Source of the DNA: SIG578 sp964508295
GTDB taxonomy: Bacteria; Bacillota; Clostridia; Oscillospirales; Ruminococcaceae
Assembly: GCA_964508295.1 (NCBI GenBank)
Contig: CAZDSQ010000054.1
Coordinates: 1-11,619 of the forward strand
DNA length: 11,619 nt
Direction: 5' to 3'
Positions 1 through 5,632 of the stretch are shown here, in pieces (the first letter of the stretch is position 1; the number at the start of each line of letters is the position of its first letter). The position numbers were made by a program, and so were the translations under genes. The notes below the pieces were generated by a model, which did no database searches, was not told the DNA's origin, and was given only the letters and a program-made list of their open reading frames with translations.

Positions 1-1
1 C

Positions 2-16
2 TCGTGCTTTGCACGA
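2..16. repeat. Short perfect palindrome at the window edge
   Basis: TCGTGC and GCACGA form a perfect 6-bp inverted repeat around a TTT loop. It sits in AT-rich DNA just before a longer palindrome at 24-54. Short palindromes of this kind often occur as interspersed intergenic elements in Clostridia genomes, but one copy cannot show that it is repeated. It could also be the base of a structure that continues outside the window. Confidence 0.4.
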
Positions 17-23
17 ATATAGC

Positions 24-68
24 TGAGGCACACTTCCTTACGGAGTGTGCCTCAATGGAAGCTTTTTT
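24..68. terminator. Stem-loop, possible terminator between convergent genes
   Basis: An 11-bp perfect stem (24-34 with 44-54) encloses a 9-nt loop. On the plus strand a run of six T (63-68) follows, but only after 8 further bases, which is far for a classical intrinsic terminator. On the minus strand, where it lies about 30 bases after the stop codon of the 72-residue protein gene, the stem is followed by GCTATATT, not a good U-tract. It may end transcription of the minus-strand gene, of an unseen plus-strand gene to the left, or of both. CTTCC (33-37) could instead pair with GGAAG (57-61) directly before the T run. Confidence 0.45.
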
Positions 69-83
69 GCGCTTAATTTAGAA

Positions 84-302
84 TTATTCAGCGTCTTGTG
101 CGGGAGCATCCTCGGCGGGAGCATCCTCACAGCCGCAGGGGCAATCACAATCATCGCAATCGAGATCGTCAAAATCATAATCGTCAAAACAAAATTCTTC
201 CTCAGCCTCAGCATCACGACGAAGCTTTAAGAAATAAAGAACACCTGCAACTGCTGCAGCGATAAGAGCTACTAAGCCAATAAGTGCTAATACCTTTTTC
301 AT
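84..302 (-). CDS. Small membrane protein with acidic, cysteine-rich tail
   Basis: This 72-residue protein was not recognised as a named family. Residues 4-25 form one hydrophobic helix, followed by the basic stop KLRR, so the C-terminal part probably faces the cytoplasm if the positive-inside rule holds. The tail begins with a Glu/Ala stretch and then becomes extremely acidic. It has six Cys (38, 49, 52, 54, 56, 58), five of them in the 10-residue segment 49-58, alternating with Asp, Pro and Gly. This looks capable of binding metal, which is inference only. It ends in EDAPA repeats. The ATG at 300-302 is preceded by GGAGGT (311-316) with 8 bases between them. The gene has its own promoter (336-364) and is separated from gpmI by a terminator, so it is probably monocistronic. 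Confidence 0.75.
   Translation of the reverse strand: MKKVLALIGLVALIAAAVAGVLYFLKLRRDAEAEEEFCFDDYDFDDLDCDDCDCPCGCEDAPAEDAPAQDAE
101..130. repeat. Two-copy 15-bp tandem repeat inside the microprotein gene
   Basis: CGGGAGCATCCTC occurs at 101-113 and again at 116-128, a 15-bp period with the last two bases differing between copies. It encodes the repeated EDAPA units near the C-terminus of the 72-residue protein. A length that is a multiple of three keeps the frame, so copy number could vary between strains without disrupting the protein. Confidence 0.75.
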
Positions 303-335
303 AAATCAAAACCTCCGTTCAGTTTCTATATTTAT

Positions 336-364
336 ATTATATCCGCCATTTACAAAAAAATCAA
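336..364 (-). promoter_or_regulatory. Sigma-A-type promoter for the 72-residue membrane protein
   Basis: On the minus strand TTGATT (359-364) is followed by a 17-bp spacer and a perfect TATAAT (336-341). The start codon lies about 35 bases downstream, giving a short leader that carries GGAGGT. The promoter sits between the gpmI terminator and the gene, which supports independent transcription. Confidence 0.85.
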
Positions 365-396
365 GAGGTAATAATAATTTGTGGCAAATAAAGTAA

Positions 397-421
397 AAAA
401 GAGGCGCATAGCGCCTCTTTT
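397..421. terminator. Intrinsic terminator of the pgk-tpiA-gpmI operon
   Basis: AAAAGAGGCGC and GCGCCTCTTTT form an 11-bp perfect stem with a 3-nt loop. It lies 2 bases beyond the gpmI stop codon on the minus strand, and the exit side runs into a T tract (complement of A395-400). The plus-strand side is also followed by a T-rich stretch, so it could act in both directions. Confidence 0.9.
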
Positions 422-423
422 AT

Positions 424-1938
424 TTATTTTATAATGCTTCTGCCGGTCATTTCCTCGGGCTGAGGAAGGTCTAAGATTTTGAGCATTGTGGGAGCAATGT
501 CGGCAAGAACGCCGCCATCTCTAAGCTCACAATCGTAACCGATTACGCAGAAAGGAACGGGATTTGTTGTATGAGCTGTGAAAGGCTCGCCGTTCTCATC
601 ACGCATGTGGTCTGCATTACCGTGGTCAGCGGTGATAATAACGGTTCCTTCCATATCGAGAACCGAGTTTACAACCCTGCCAACGCAGGTATCAACTGCC
701 TCAACTGCAGCAACTGCAGCCTCAAACACACCTGTGTGTCCAACCATATCGCAGTTTGCAAAGTTAAGGATAATAACGTCGTATTTTCCGCTCTCGATGC
801 GCTCTACAACGTTATCGGTGACCTCGTAAGCGCTCATCTCAGGCTTCAAGTCATAGGTTGCGACCTTGGGAGAATTGACAAGGCATCTATCCTCGCCCTC
901 GCAAACCTTTTCAACGCCACCGTTAAAGAAGAATGTTACGTGTGCATACTTCTCGGTTTCGGCAATTCTGAGCTGAGAAAGTCCGTTTTTGGAAAGGTAC
1001 TCGCCAAAGGTGTTTTCAAGCGACTGAGGCTTAAAGGCTACCTCAACGTTAGGCATAGTTGCATCGTACTGAGTCATACAGACAAAGTGAGGCAGGACTG
1101 CGCCGCCGCGTCTTTCAAAGCCGCTGAAATCCTCATCAACTAAAGTTCTTGTAATCTCTCTTGCTCTGTCGGGGCGGAAGTTAAAGAAGATGACAGAGTC
1201 ATTTTTCTTTATCTCTGCGTTCTTCTCACAAACTACAGGAACGACAAACTCGTCGGTTACGCCATCATCATAAGAAGCTCTTACTGCGCCCACTGCATCG
1301 GGATTGAAAATTCCCTCTCCGTAAACCATTGCGCTGTAAGCCTTTTCGACTCTTTCCCAACGGTTATCGCGGTCCATAGCGTAGTATCTGCCCATAACGG
1401 TTGCAATCTTGCCGACACCGATTCTGTCAAGCTCGCTCTGAAGCTCGCTAACGAAGTCAGCACCTGATGCGGGAGGAACATCACGTCCGTCAAGGAAGCA
1501 ATGCACGTAAACTTCTTTTACGCCGAGAGATTTTGCCATCTCTACAAGGCCGTAAAGATGCTCGTTGTGGCTGTGAACGCCGCCGTTTGAAAGGAGGCCC
1601 ATAAAATGCAGGGCCGAGCCGTTATCTGCGGCGTTCTTCATAGCGGTAACGAGGGTTACGTTCTTATTAATTTCACCCTCTTTGATATTTTTGGTAATTC
1701 TGGTAAGCTCCTGATAAACGATTCTGCCTGCACCGATGTTAGTGTGTCCAACCTCGCTATTACCCATCTGACCGTCGGGGAGGCCTACGTCAAGGCCCGA
1801 TGCGCCAATCTCGGTTATGGGGTTTTCGGCAAAAATGCGGTCAAGGTTAGGGGTGTTTGCGCTGAAAATAGCGTTGTCCTTCTCCCCTGCGTTGCCAAAT
1901 CCGTCAAGAATCATTAAAACCAAAGGTTTTTTACTCAT
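424..1938 (-). CDS. gpmI: 2,3-bisphosphoglycerate-independent phosphoglycerate mutase
   Basis: This cytoplasmic enzyme interconverts 3- and 2-phosphoglycerate without the 2,3-bisphosphoglycerate cofactor and needs manganese. At 504 residues it is close to the usual length of about 510. The N-terminal MILDGFG holds metal ligand Asp12, and the motif GNSEVGHT holds the phosphorylated serine Ser61. HCFLDGRDVPP (146-156) belongs to the transferase domain. Asp397, His401 and His456, together with Asp438 and His439 in TADHGNADH, complete the two metal sites expected from the Geobacillus enzyme. All key residues are present. AGAGGAA (1947-1953) lies 8 bases before the ATG. The tpiA stop is 23 bases upstream, and a strong terminator follows, making this the last gene of the glycolytic operon. 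Confidence 0.98.
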   Translation of the reverse strand: MSKKPLVLMILDGFGNAGEKDNAIFSANTPNLDRIFAENPITEIGASGLDVGLPDGQMGNSEVGHTNIGAGRIVYQELTRITKNIKEGEINKNVTLVTAMKNAADNGSALHFMGLLSNGGVHSHNEHLYGLVEMAKSLGVKEVYVHCFLDGRDVPPASGADFVSELQSELDRIGVGKIATVMGRYYAMDRDNRWERVEKAYSAMVYGEGIFNPDAVGAVRASYDDGVTDEFVVPVVCEKNAEIKKNDSVIFFNFRPDRAREITRTLVDEDFSGFERRGGAVLPHFVCMTQYDATMPNVEVAFKPQSLENTFGEYLSKNGLSQLRIAETEKYAHVTFFFNGGVEKVCEGEDRCLVNSPKVATYDLKPEMSAYEVTDNVVERIESGKYDVIILNFANCDMVGHTGVFEAAVAAVEAVDTCVGRVVNSVLDMEGTVIITADHGNADHMRDENGEPFTAHTTNPVPFCVIGYDCELRDGGVLADIAPTMLKILDLPQPEEMTGRSIIK

Positions 1939-1961
1939 TTTAAAAATTCCTCTTTTTTAAT

Positions 1962-2729
1962 TTATTTGCTTGCTGCCTTAACAATAACGCTAAAATCATT
2001 AGCCTTAAGAGATGCGCCGCCGATAAGGCCGCCGTCAACGTGCTCCTGAGCAACGAGCTCGTCAGCGTTTGCGGCGTTCATAGAGCCACCGTACTGAACT
2101 GTAACAGTCTCAGAGGCGTCCTTGCCGTAAACCTCGGCAATAGCGGCACGAACATAGCCGTTACCCTCATTTGCCTGCTCTGCAGTAGCGGTAACGCCTG
2201 TGCCGATAGCCCAAACAGGCTCGTAAGCAATAATGATATTTTCAAGTTGCTCTTTGGAAACGTTTGTAAGAGCCATCTTGGTCTGATACTTAAGTAAGGT
2301 TTCGGTGTAGCCGAGCTCACGCTGCTCAAGGGTTTCACCAACGCAAACGATTGCCTTAAGGCCTGCATTTACAGCGGCAAGTGTGCGAAGGTTAACAGTC
2401 TGATCGGTCTCACCGAAATACTGTCTGCGCTCGCTGTGGCCGATTACAACATACTCAACGCCGCAAGCGGTAAGCATCTCAGCCGAAACCTCACCTGTGT
2501 AAGCGCCCGAAGCCTTGAAATGAACGTTCTCAGCGCCGATCTTGATGTTAGAGCCCTTTGCGGCTTCTACTGCGGCGGCAATATCAACATAAGGCACACA
2601 GAGAACGACATCACAATCTGCTCCTGCAACAAGGGGCTTCATCTCGTTAATGAGTGCTGTAGTTTCAGCGGGGGTCTTATTCATTTTCCAGTTACCAGCG
2701 ATAACTGCTTTTCTAACTGCTTTATTCAT
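1962..2729 (-). CDS. tpiA: Triosephosphate isomerase
   Basis: The enzyme interconverts dihydroxyacetone phosphate and glyceraldehyde 3-phosphate. The 255-residue length fits the single TIM-barrel family. The active site is complete: Lys15 in GNWKMN, His98 in VIGHSERR and Glu170 in AYEPVWAIGTG. The phosphate-binding QYGGS and GGAS motifs sit near residues 202-206 and 217-220. The mobile loop 6 reads GTGVTA rather than the more common GTGKTA, with Val at 179, so the usual hinge lysine is missing. AGAGGAA (2737-2743) precedes the ATG by 7 bases. The gene is the middle member of pgk-tpiA-gpmI, and a stem-loop lies in the 66-bp gap after pgk. Confidence 0.98.
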   Translation of the reverse strand: MNKAVRKAVIAGNWKMNKTPAETTALINEMKPLVAGADCDVVLCVPYVDIAAAVEAAKGSNIKIGAENVHFKASGAYTGEVSAEMLTACGVEYVVIGHSERRQYFGETDQTVNLRTLAAVNAGLKAIVCVGETLEQRELGYTETLLKYQTKMALTNVSKEQLENIIIAYEPVWAIGTGVTATAEQANEGNGYVRAAIAEVYGKDASETVTVQYGGSMNAANADELVAQEHVDGGLIGGASLKANDFSVIVKAASK

Positions 2730-2755
2730 TTTAATTTTCCTCTCTTATCGCAAAT

Positions 2756-2784
2756 TTGCAGGCAGCCTTTTAGGCCGCCTGCAA
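2756..2784 (-). other. Intercistronic stem-loop between pgk and tpiA
   Basis: TTGCAGGC (2756-2763) pairs perfectly with GCCTGCAA (2777-2784). After one A/C mismatch, three more pairs close a TTTTA loop. On the minus strand the structure follows the pgk stop by 11 bases, but it is followed by ATTTGCG, not a U-run. It is therefore more likely an mRNA-stabilising or processing hairpin, or a weak attenuator, than a full terminator. It could set different levels of pgk and tpiA-gpmI message. Confidence 0.6.
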
Positions 2785-2795
2785 CATAAATTTAC

Positions 2796-3986
2796 TTATT
2801 TATCTTCAAGGCAGGCAATTCCGGGAAGCTCAAGGCCCTCGAGGAATTCAAGTGATGCACCGCCACCGGTTGAAACGTGGCTCATCTTATCGGCAAAACC
2901 GAGCTTTTCAACTGCTGCTGCACTATCACCGCCGCCGATGATAGAGATTGCGCCCGACTGTGCAATTGCATTAGCAACTGCGTGAGTTCCTGCCGCAAAG
3001 TTCTTCCACTCGGAAACGCCCATAGGTCCGTTCCAGACAACAGTTCCTGCACCAACAAGAGTTTTAGCATAAAGCTCCTGAGTTTTCTCGCCGATGTCAA
3101 GACCCATCCAACCGTCAGGAATAGAATCGGAATAGATGCTCATAAACTGAGTATTCTCGTCGTACTCTCTGCCGATTACGTTATCAACGGGAAGAAGGAA
3201 GTTAACCTTCTTCTCTTTTGCCTTTGCAAGAATCTCGTTAGCAAGGTCAAGCTTGTCTTCCTCGCAGATAGAGGTTCCGATACAGTGGCCCATAGCCTTA
3301 AAGAAGGTGTAAGCCATACCGCCGCCGATGATGATGGTATCGCACTTCTCAAGCAGGTTATTGATAACACCGATCTTATCCGAAACCTTTGCGCCGCCGA
3401 GGATGGCAACGAAGGGTCTCTGAGGATTCTCAAGAGCAGCGCCCATGATGCTGATCTCCTTCTGAATGAGGTAACCGCAAACTGAAGGCAGATAGTGAGA
3501 AACTCCCTCAGTTGAAGCGTGTGCTCTGTGAGCGGTACCAAAAGCATCGTTTACGAAAATGTCAGCAAAAGAAGCGAGCTTCTTTGCAAACTCGGGATCA
3601 TTCTTTGTTTCTTCCTTGTGGAAACGAACGTTCTCAAGGAGAGCAACCTCGCCATCCTTAAGGGAATCAACGATAGCCTGAGCGTCATCACCGATAACGT
3701 CCTTTGCCATTTTAACCTCGCATCCGAGAAGCTCAGCAAGTCTGACTGCTACGGGAGCAAGCGAATATTCCATTTTAAACTCGCCCTTGGGACGACCCAT
3801 GTGAGAGCAAAGGATAACCTTTGCGCCGTTATCCTTAAGATACTCTATGGTCTTAAGAGCGCCTCGAATTCTCTTATCGTCAGCAATTTTACCATCCTTA
3901 AAAGGAACGTTAAAATCGCAACGGACAAGAACTCTTTTTCCGCTTACGGAAATGTCTTCAACAGTTTTTTTGTTAACAGATGTCAT
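2796..3986 (-). CDS. pgk: Phosphoglycerate kinase
   Basis: This cytoplasmic enzyme transfers the acyl phosphate of 1,3-bisphosphoglycerate to ADP, the first ATP-forming step of lower glycolysis. The 396-residue length is typical of monomeric bacterial PGK. Substrate-binding motifs in the N-domain are VRCDFNVP (21-28), SHMGRPKG (61-68) and LLENVRFH (116-123). The nucleotide-binding C-domain shows GGAKVSDKI (197-205), NGPMGVSE (319-326), GGGDSAAAV (351-359) and STGGGASLE (372-380). AAAGGAT (3996-4002) precedes the ATG by about 9 bases. It is the first gene of the operon, behind a clear promoter at 4042-4070. The usual Firmicute partner gap is not directly upstream, because trmL occupies that place. 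Confidence 0.98.
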   Translation of the reverse strand: MTSVNKKTVEDISVSGKRVLVRCDFNVPFKDGKIADDKRIRGALKTIEYLKDNGAKVILCSHMGRPKGEFKMEYSLAPVAVRLAELLGCEVKMAKDVIGDDAQAIVDSLKDGEVALLENVRFHKEETKNDPEFAKKLASFADIFVNDAFGTAHRAHASTEGVSHYLPSVCGYLIQKEISIMGAALENPQRPFVAILGGAKVSDKIGVINNLLEKCDTIIIGGGMAYTFFKAMGHCIGTSICEEDKLDLANEILAKAKEKKVNFLLPVDNVIGREYDENTQFMSIYSDSIPDGWMGLDIGEKTQELYAKTLVGAGTVVWNGPMGVSEWKNFAAGTHAVANAIAQSGAISIIGGGDSAAAVEKLGFADKMSHVSTGGGASLEFLEGLELPGIACLEDK

Positions 3987-4041
3987 TTCAATATCATCCT
4001 TTCAATGAAATCTAAATTATTATTAAATTTATACCTAAACT

Positions 4042-4070
4042 ATTCTATACCATAATCCCAAAATTTTCAA
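4042..4070 (-). promoter_or_regulatory. Promoter of the pgk-tpiA-gpmI operon
   Basis: On the minus strand TTGAAA (4065-4070) and TAGAAT (4042-4047) are separated by exactly 17 bp, and each differs from the sigma-A consensus at one position. The predicted leader is about 50 nt. I see no obvious operator palindrome, such as a CggR-type site, in the short intergenic region. Confidence 0.8.
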
Positions 4071-4116
4071 GATAAATTTTTAACAAAACAAGGAATTTTT
4101 GATATTTTTTTACTGT

Positions 4117-4611
4117 TTAATCAAAAAGCGTGCCGAAATTTTGAAGCTTTGGAAAATTCCACTGCCTCAAAACCTCATAAACCCCTATTGCGACCGAGTT
4201 TGAAAGGTTAAGACTTCTCGCCTCTGAGCGCATCGGCATTCTGACGCATTTATCGCGGTTTTGTAAAAGCAAACTTTCTGGAAGTCCCTTGTCTTCCCTG
4301 CCGAAAAAGAGATAACAGCCGTCAGGGTAAGCCGTCTCGCTGTATACCTGCTTTGATTTGGTGCTGAAGAAGAAAAATTTGTCATTTTCAGCGCTATGTT
4401 TTTCTAAAAAGTCTGCAAGGCTATCATAATATGTGATATCAAGCATATGCCAGTAATCTAAACCTGCGTGCTTTAATTTTTTGTCGTCGATCGCAAATCC
4501 CATCGGTTTTACAAGGTGCAGTCTTGCACCGGTTACAGCGCAGGTTCTTGCGATATTTCCCGTGTTTTGCGGAATCTGAGGCTCGACGAGTACAATGTTA
4601 ATTTGTGCCAT
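4117..4611 (-). CDS. trmL: tRNA (cytidine/uridine(34)-2'-O)-methyltransferase TrmL
   Basis: TrmL is a SPOUT-class enzyme that methylates the 2'-hydroxyl of the wobble nucleotide in leucine tRNAs, using S-adenosylmethionine. The 164-residue length matches the minimal dimeric family with no extra RNA-binding domain. The knotted fold is indicated by NIVLVEPQIPQNTGNIARTC (5-24), the substrate-region motif KLKHAGLDYW (45-54), FGREDKGLPE, and the C-terminal MRSEARSLNLSNSVAIGVYE, which holds the trefoil-knot SAM-binding loop. The GGGAAAA region just upstream serves as ribosome binding site for the ATG at 4609-4611. It is divergent from the 69-residue gene at 4693 and probably monocistronic. pgk downstream has its own promoter, and no convincing terminator lies between them. 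Confidence 0.95.
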   Translation of the reverse strand: MAQINIVLVEPQIPQNTGNIARTCAVTGARLHLVKPMGFAIDDKKLKHAGLDYWHMLDITYYDSLADFLEKHSAENDKFFFFSTKSKQVYSETAYPDGCYLFFGREDKGLPESLLLQNRDKCVRMPMRSEARSLNLSNSVAIGVYEVLRQWNFPKLQNFGTLFD

Positions 4612-4634
4612 AATTTTCCCTTTATTCTTTGTGT

Positions 4635-4663
4635 TTTATTAGTTTTTTCGGACAAAATATAAT
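4635..4663 (+). promoter_or_regulatory. Probable promoter of the 69-residue membrane protein
   Basis: A perfect TATAAT lies at 4658-4663, 29 bases before the start codon on the plus strand. The matching -35 position holds TTTATT, a weak element, so strength rests on the -10. The same 81-bp divergent region must also contain the trmL promoter, which I could not place with confidence. Confidence 0.6.
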
Positions 4664-4692
4664 TGTAAGCGAAACAGAAAGGAGAAATAAAA

Positions 4693-4902
4693 ATGAAAAA
4701 GAAATCCTCAAAAATGGCAACCGGAATGGTAATCGGTGTTGCCGCAGGAGTTACCCTCGGCGCTCTCGGAGCTATGAAAATTCCTGAAGTTGCCAACTCG
4801 AAATTTGTTAGACAATCAAAGAAAGCAATCAAGAAAAATGCAAACAAAATGATTGGGACTGCTCAAAGCATTGTTGATTCCATTCCCAGAATGCTCGGCT
4901 AA
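4693..4902 (+). CDS. Small membrane-anchored basic protein, YtxH-like
   Basis: This 69-residue protein has one Gly/Ala/Val-rich membrane helix at about residues 9-28, followed by a strongly basic segment (Lys/Arg-rich, 37-52) and a short amphipathic end. The layout resembles YtxH-like stress-associated or gas-vesicle-like small proteins of Firmicutes, but the match is by general character only and no function can be assigned. AAAGGAG (4678-4684) lies 8 bases before the ATG, a strong translation signal. It has its own promoter and a 15-bp hairpin terminator, so it is monocistronic. It is the only complete gene on the plus strand here, which makes it stand out from its surroundings. Confidence 0.8.
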   Translation: MKKKSSKMATGMVIGVAAGVTLGALGAMKIPEVANSKFVRQSKKAIKKNANKMIGTAQSIVDSIPRMLG

Positions 4903-4909
4903 ACCTTAC

Positions 4910-4944
4910 AAAAGGGATGATTTCTTAAAGAAATCATCCCTTTT
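4910..4944. terminator. Bidirectional intrinsic terminator between convergent genes
   Basis: A perfect 15-bp inverted repeat (4910-4924 with 4930-4944) surrounds a 5-nt loop TTAAA. On the plus strand it ends in a T run (4941-4945) directly after the 69-residue gene. On the minus strand it lies 5 bases after the stop codon of the SLAP-like gene and is followed by TTTTG, so it probably serves both convergent genes. Confidence 0.93.
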
Positions 4945-4949
4945 TGGTT

Positions 4950-5564
4950 TTATTTCTGATAGAATGTGAACTCGGTTTTTACCTTAAACGAGCTTAGGTC
5001 TGTAATCTCGACATTCACATAATCGTTATCGATTATAATTCTCCAGGGGCGCGATTTTTCGTTCTTCAGAGTTCCAAAATCGTCTACAAGGAACTCAAAA
5101 TATGCGCTTCCTACGTGGTCATTATTCACATTGGAAACGGTTATATTTCCTGTAATATCGTAGATCTCATGACCTGTAAAATTTCTAATATAGCCGTCAA
5201 CAACAAGGTCGCCGTCATCATTAAATCTTGCATAATAACCGACAAAGTTAACTCCCTCGCGGATACCGCCGTTTTCGTCGATTATCTTAATTCGCCTTTC
5301 GTGCTCGGCAGTCATCTCGTCTGTCATTTCGCTTTCGAGCGCGTTCGGCCCGTAACTTATAGGACTTTCAGACTCGACTATAACGACCGCAGCTATAACA
5401 GCGGCAATAAGCACGACTATAACAGATGCACAAACAGCAATTATTGTTTTTGTCTTTTTAGTGTTTTTGTCACCGTTTAATGCATAATCAGCAGATTGTT
5501 TCTTTAAAGCTTCAAGCTCCTGTGAAACTATATCAATTTCCTGTATAGTGTTTTTCTTGGCCAT
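4950..5564 (-). CDS. Single-pass membrane protein with SLAP-like outer domain
   Basis: The 204-residue protein has a charged cytoplasmic start (1-38) with a short likely coiled-coil stretch, a membrane helix at about 40-64, an acidic linker, and an outer beta-rich domain from about 104 to the end. The outer domain pattern (DGDLVVDGYIRNFTG, then FGTLKNEKSRPW at 153-164 and TDLSSF at 178-183) resembles SLAP domains of Firmicute surface proteins, where the conserved features are an IRN-type strand and an SRPW turn followed by a DLS motif. This assignment is from memory of the family and is moderate. GGAGAA precedes the ATG at 5562-5564. A promoter with an extended -10 lies just upstream (5600-5628), and a shared hairpin terminator lies downstream. 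The role is unknown, perhaps at the cell surface. Confidence 0.8.
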   Translation of the reverse strand: MAKKNTIQEIDIVSQELEALKKQSADYALNGDKNTKKTKTIIAVCASVIVVLIAAVIAAVVIVESESPISYGPNALESEMTDEMTAEHERRIKIIDENGGIREGVNFVGYYARFNDDGDLVVDGYIRNFTGHEIYDITGNITVSNVNNDHVGSAYFEFLVDDFGTLKNEKSRPWRIIIDNDYVNVEITDLSSFKVKTEFTFYQK

Positions 5565-5599
5565 AAAAGTTCTCCGTCCGTTTATTTTTTACGAAAATC

Positions 5600-5628
5600 A
5601 GTTTATCATATTTTTATAAAAAGCACAA
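5600..5628 (-). promoter_or_regulatory. Candidate promoter for the SLAP-like protein gene
   Basis: On the minus strand TTGTGC (5623-5628), a 17-bp spacer and TAAACT (5600-5605) can be read, with TGA directly before the -10 giving an extended -10. Both hexamers deviate from consensus. The region is also the only space after the lipoprotein gene, where no clear terminator is seen, so read-through is possible too. Confidence 0.5.
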
Positions 5629-5632
5629 GACC

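Noticed and set aside
571..1143. Long open frame of 190 codons on the plus strand
   Set aside because: It lies wholly inside gpmI on the opposite strand, has no ribosome binding site and no recognisable protein features.
2877..3485. Open frame of 202 codons on the plus strand, rich in Cys and Asn
   Set aside because: It is antisense to pgk, which is complete and conserved. The composition is what the reverse frame of pgk codons gives.
4096..4127. TTTTTGAT/ATCAAAAA inverted repeat at the end of trmL
   Set aside because: The stem is almost purely A/T with a 16-nt loop and no U-run on the exit side, so it does not support a terminator call.
4533..4847. Open frame of 104 codons on the minus strand over the trmL start and the divergent region
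   Set aside because: It overlaps both trmL and the 69-residue gene in other frames and crosses their promoters. Its hydrophobic start is the complement of the small protein's sequence.
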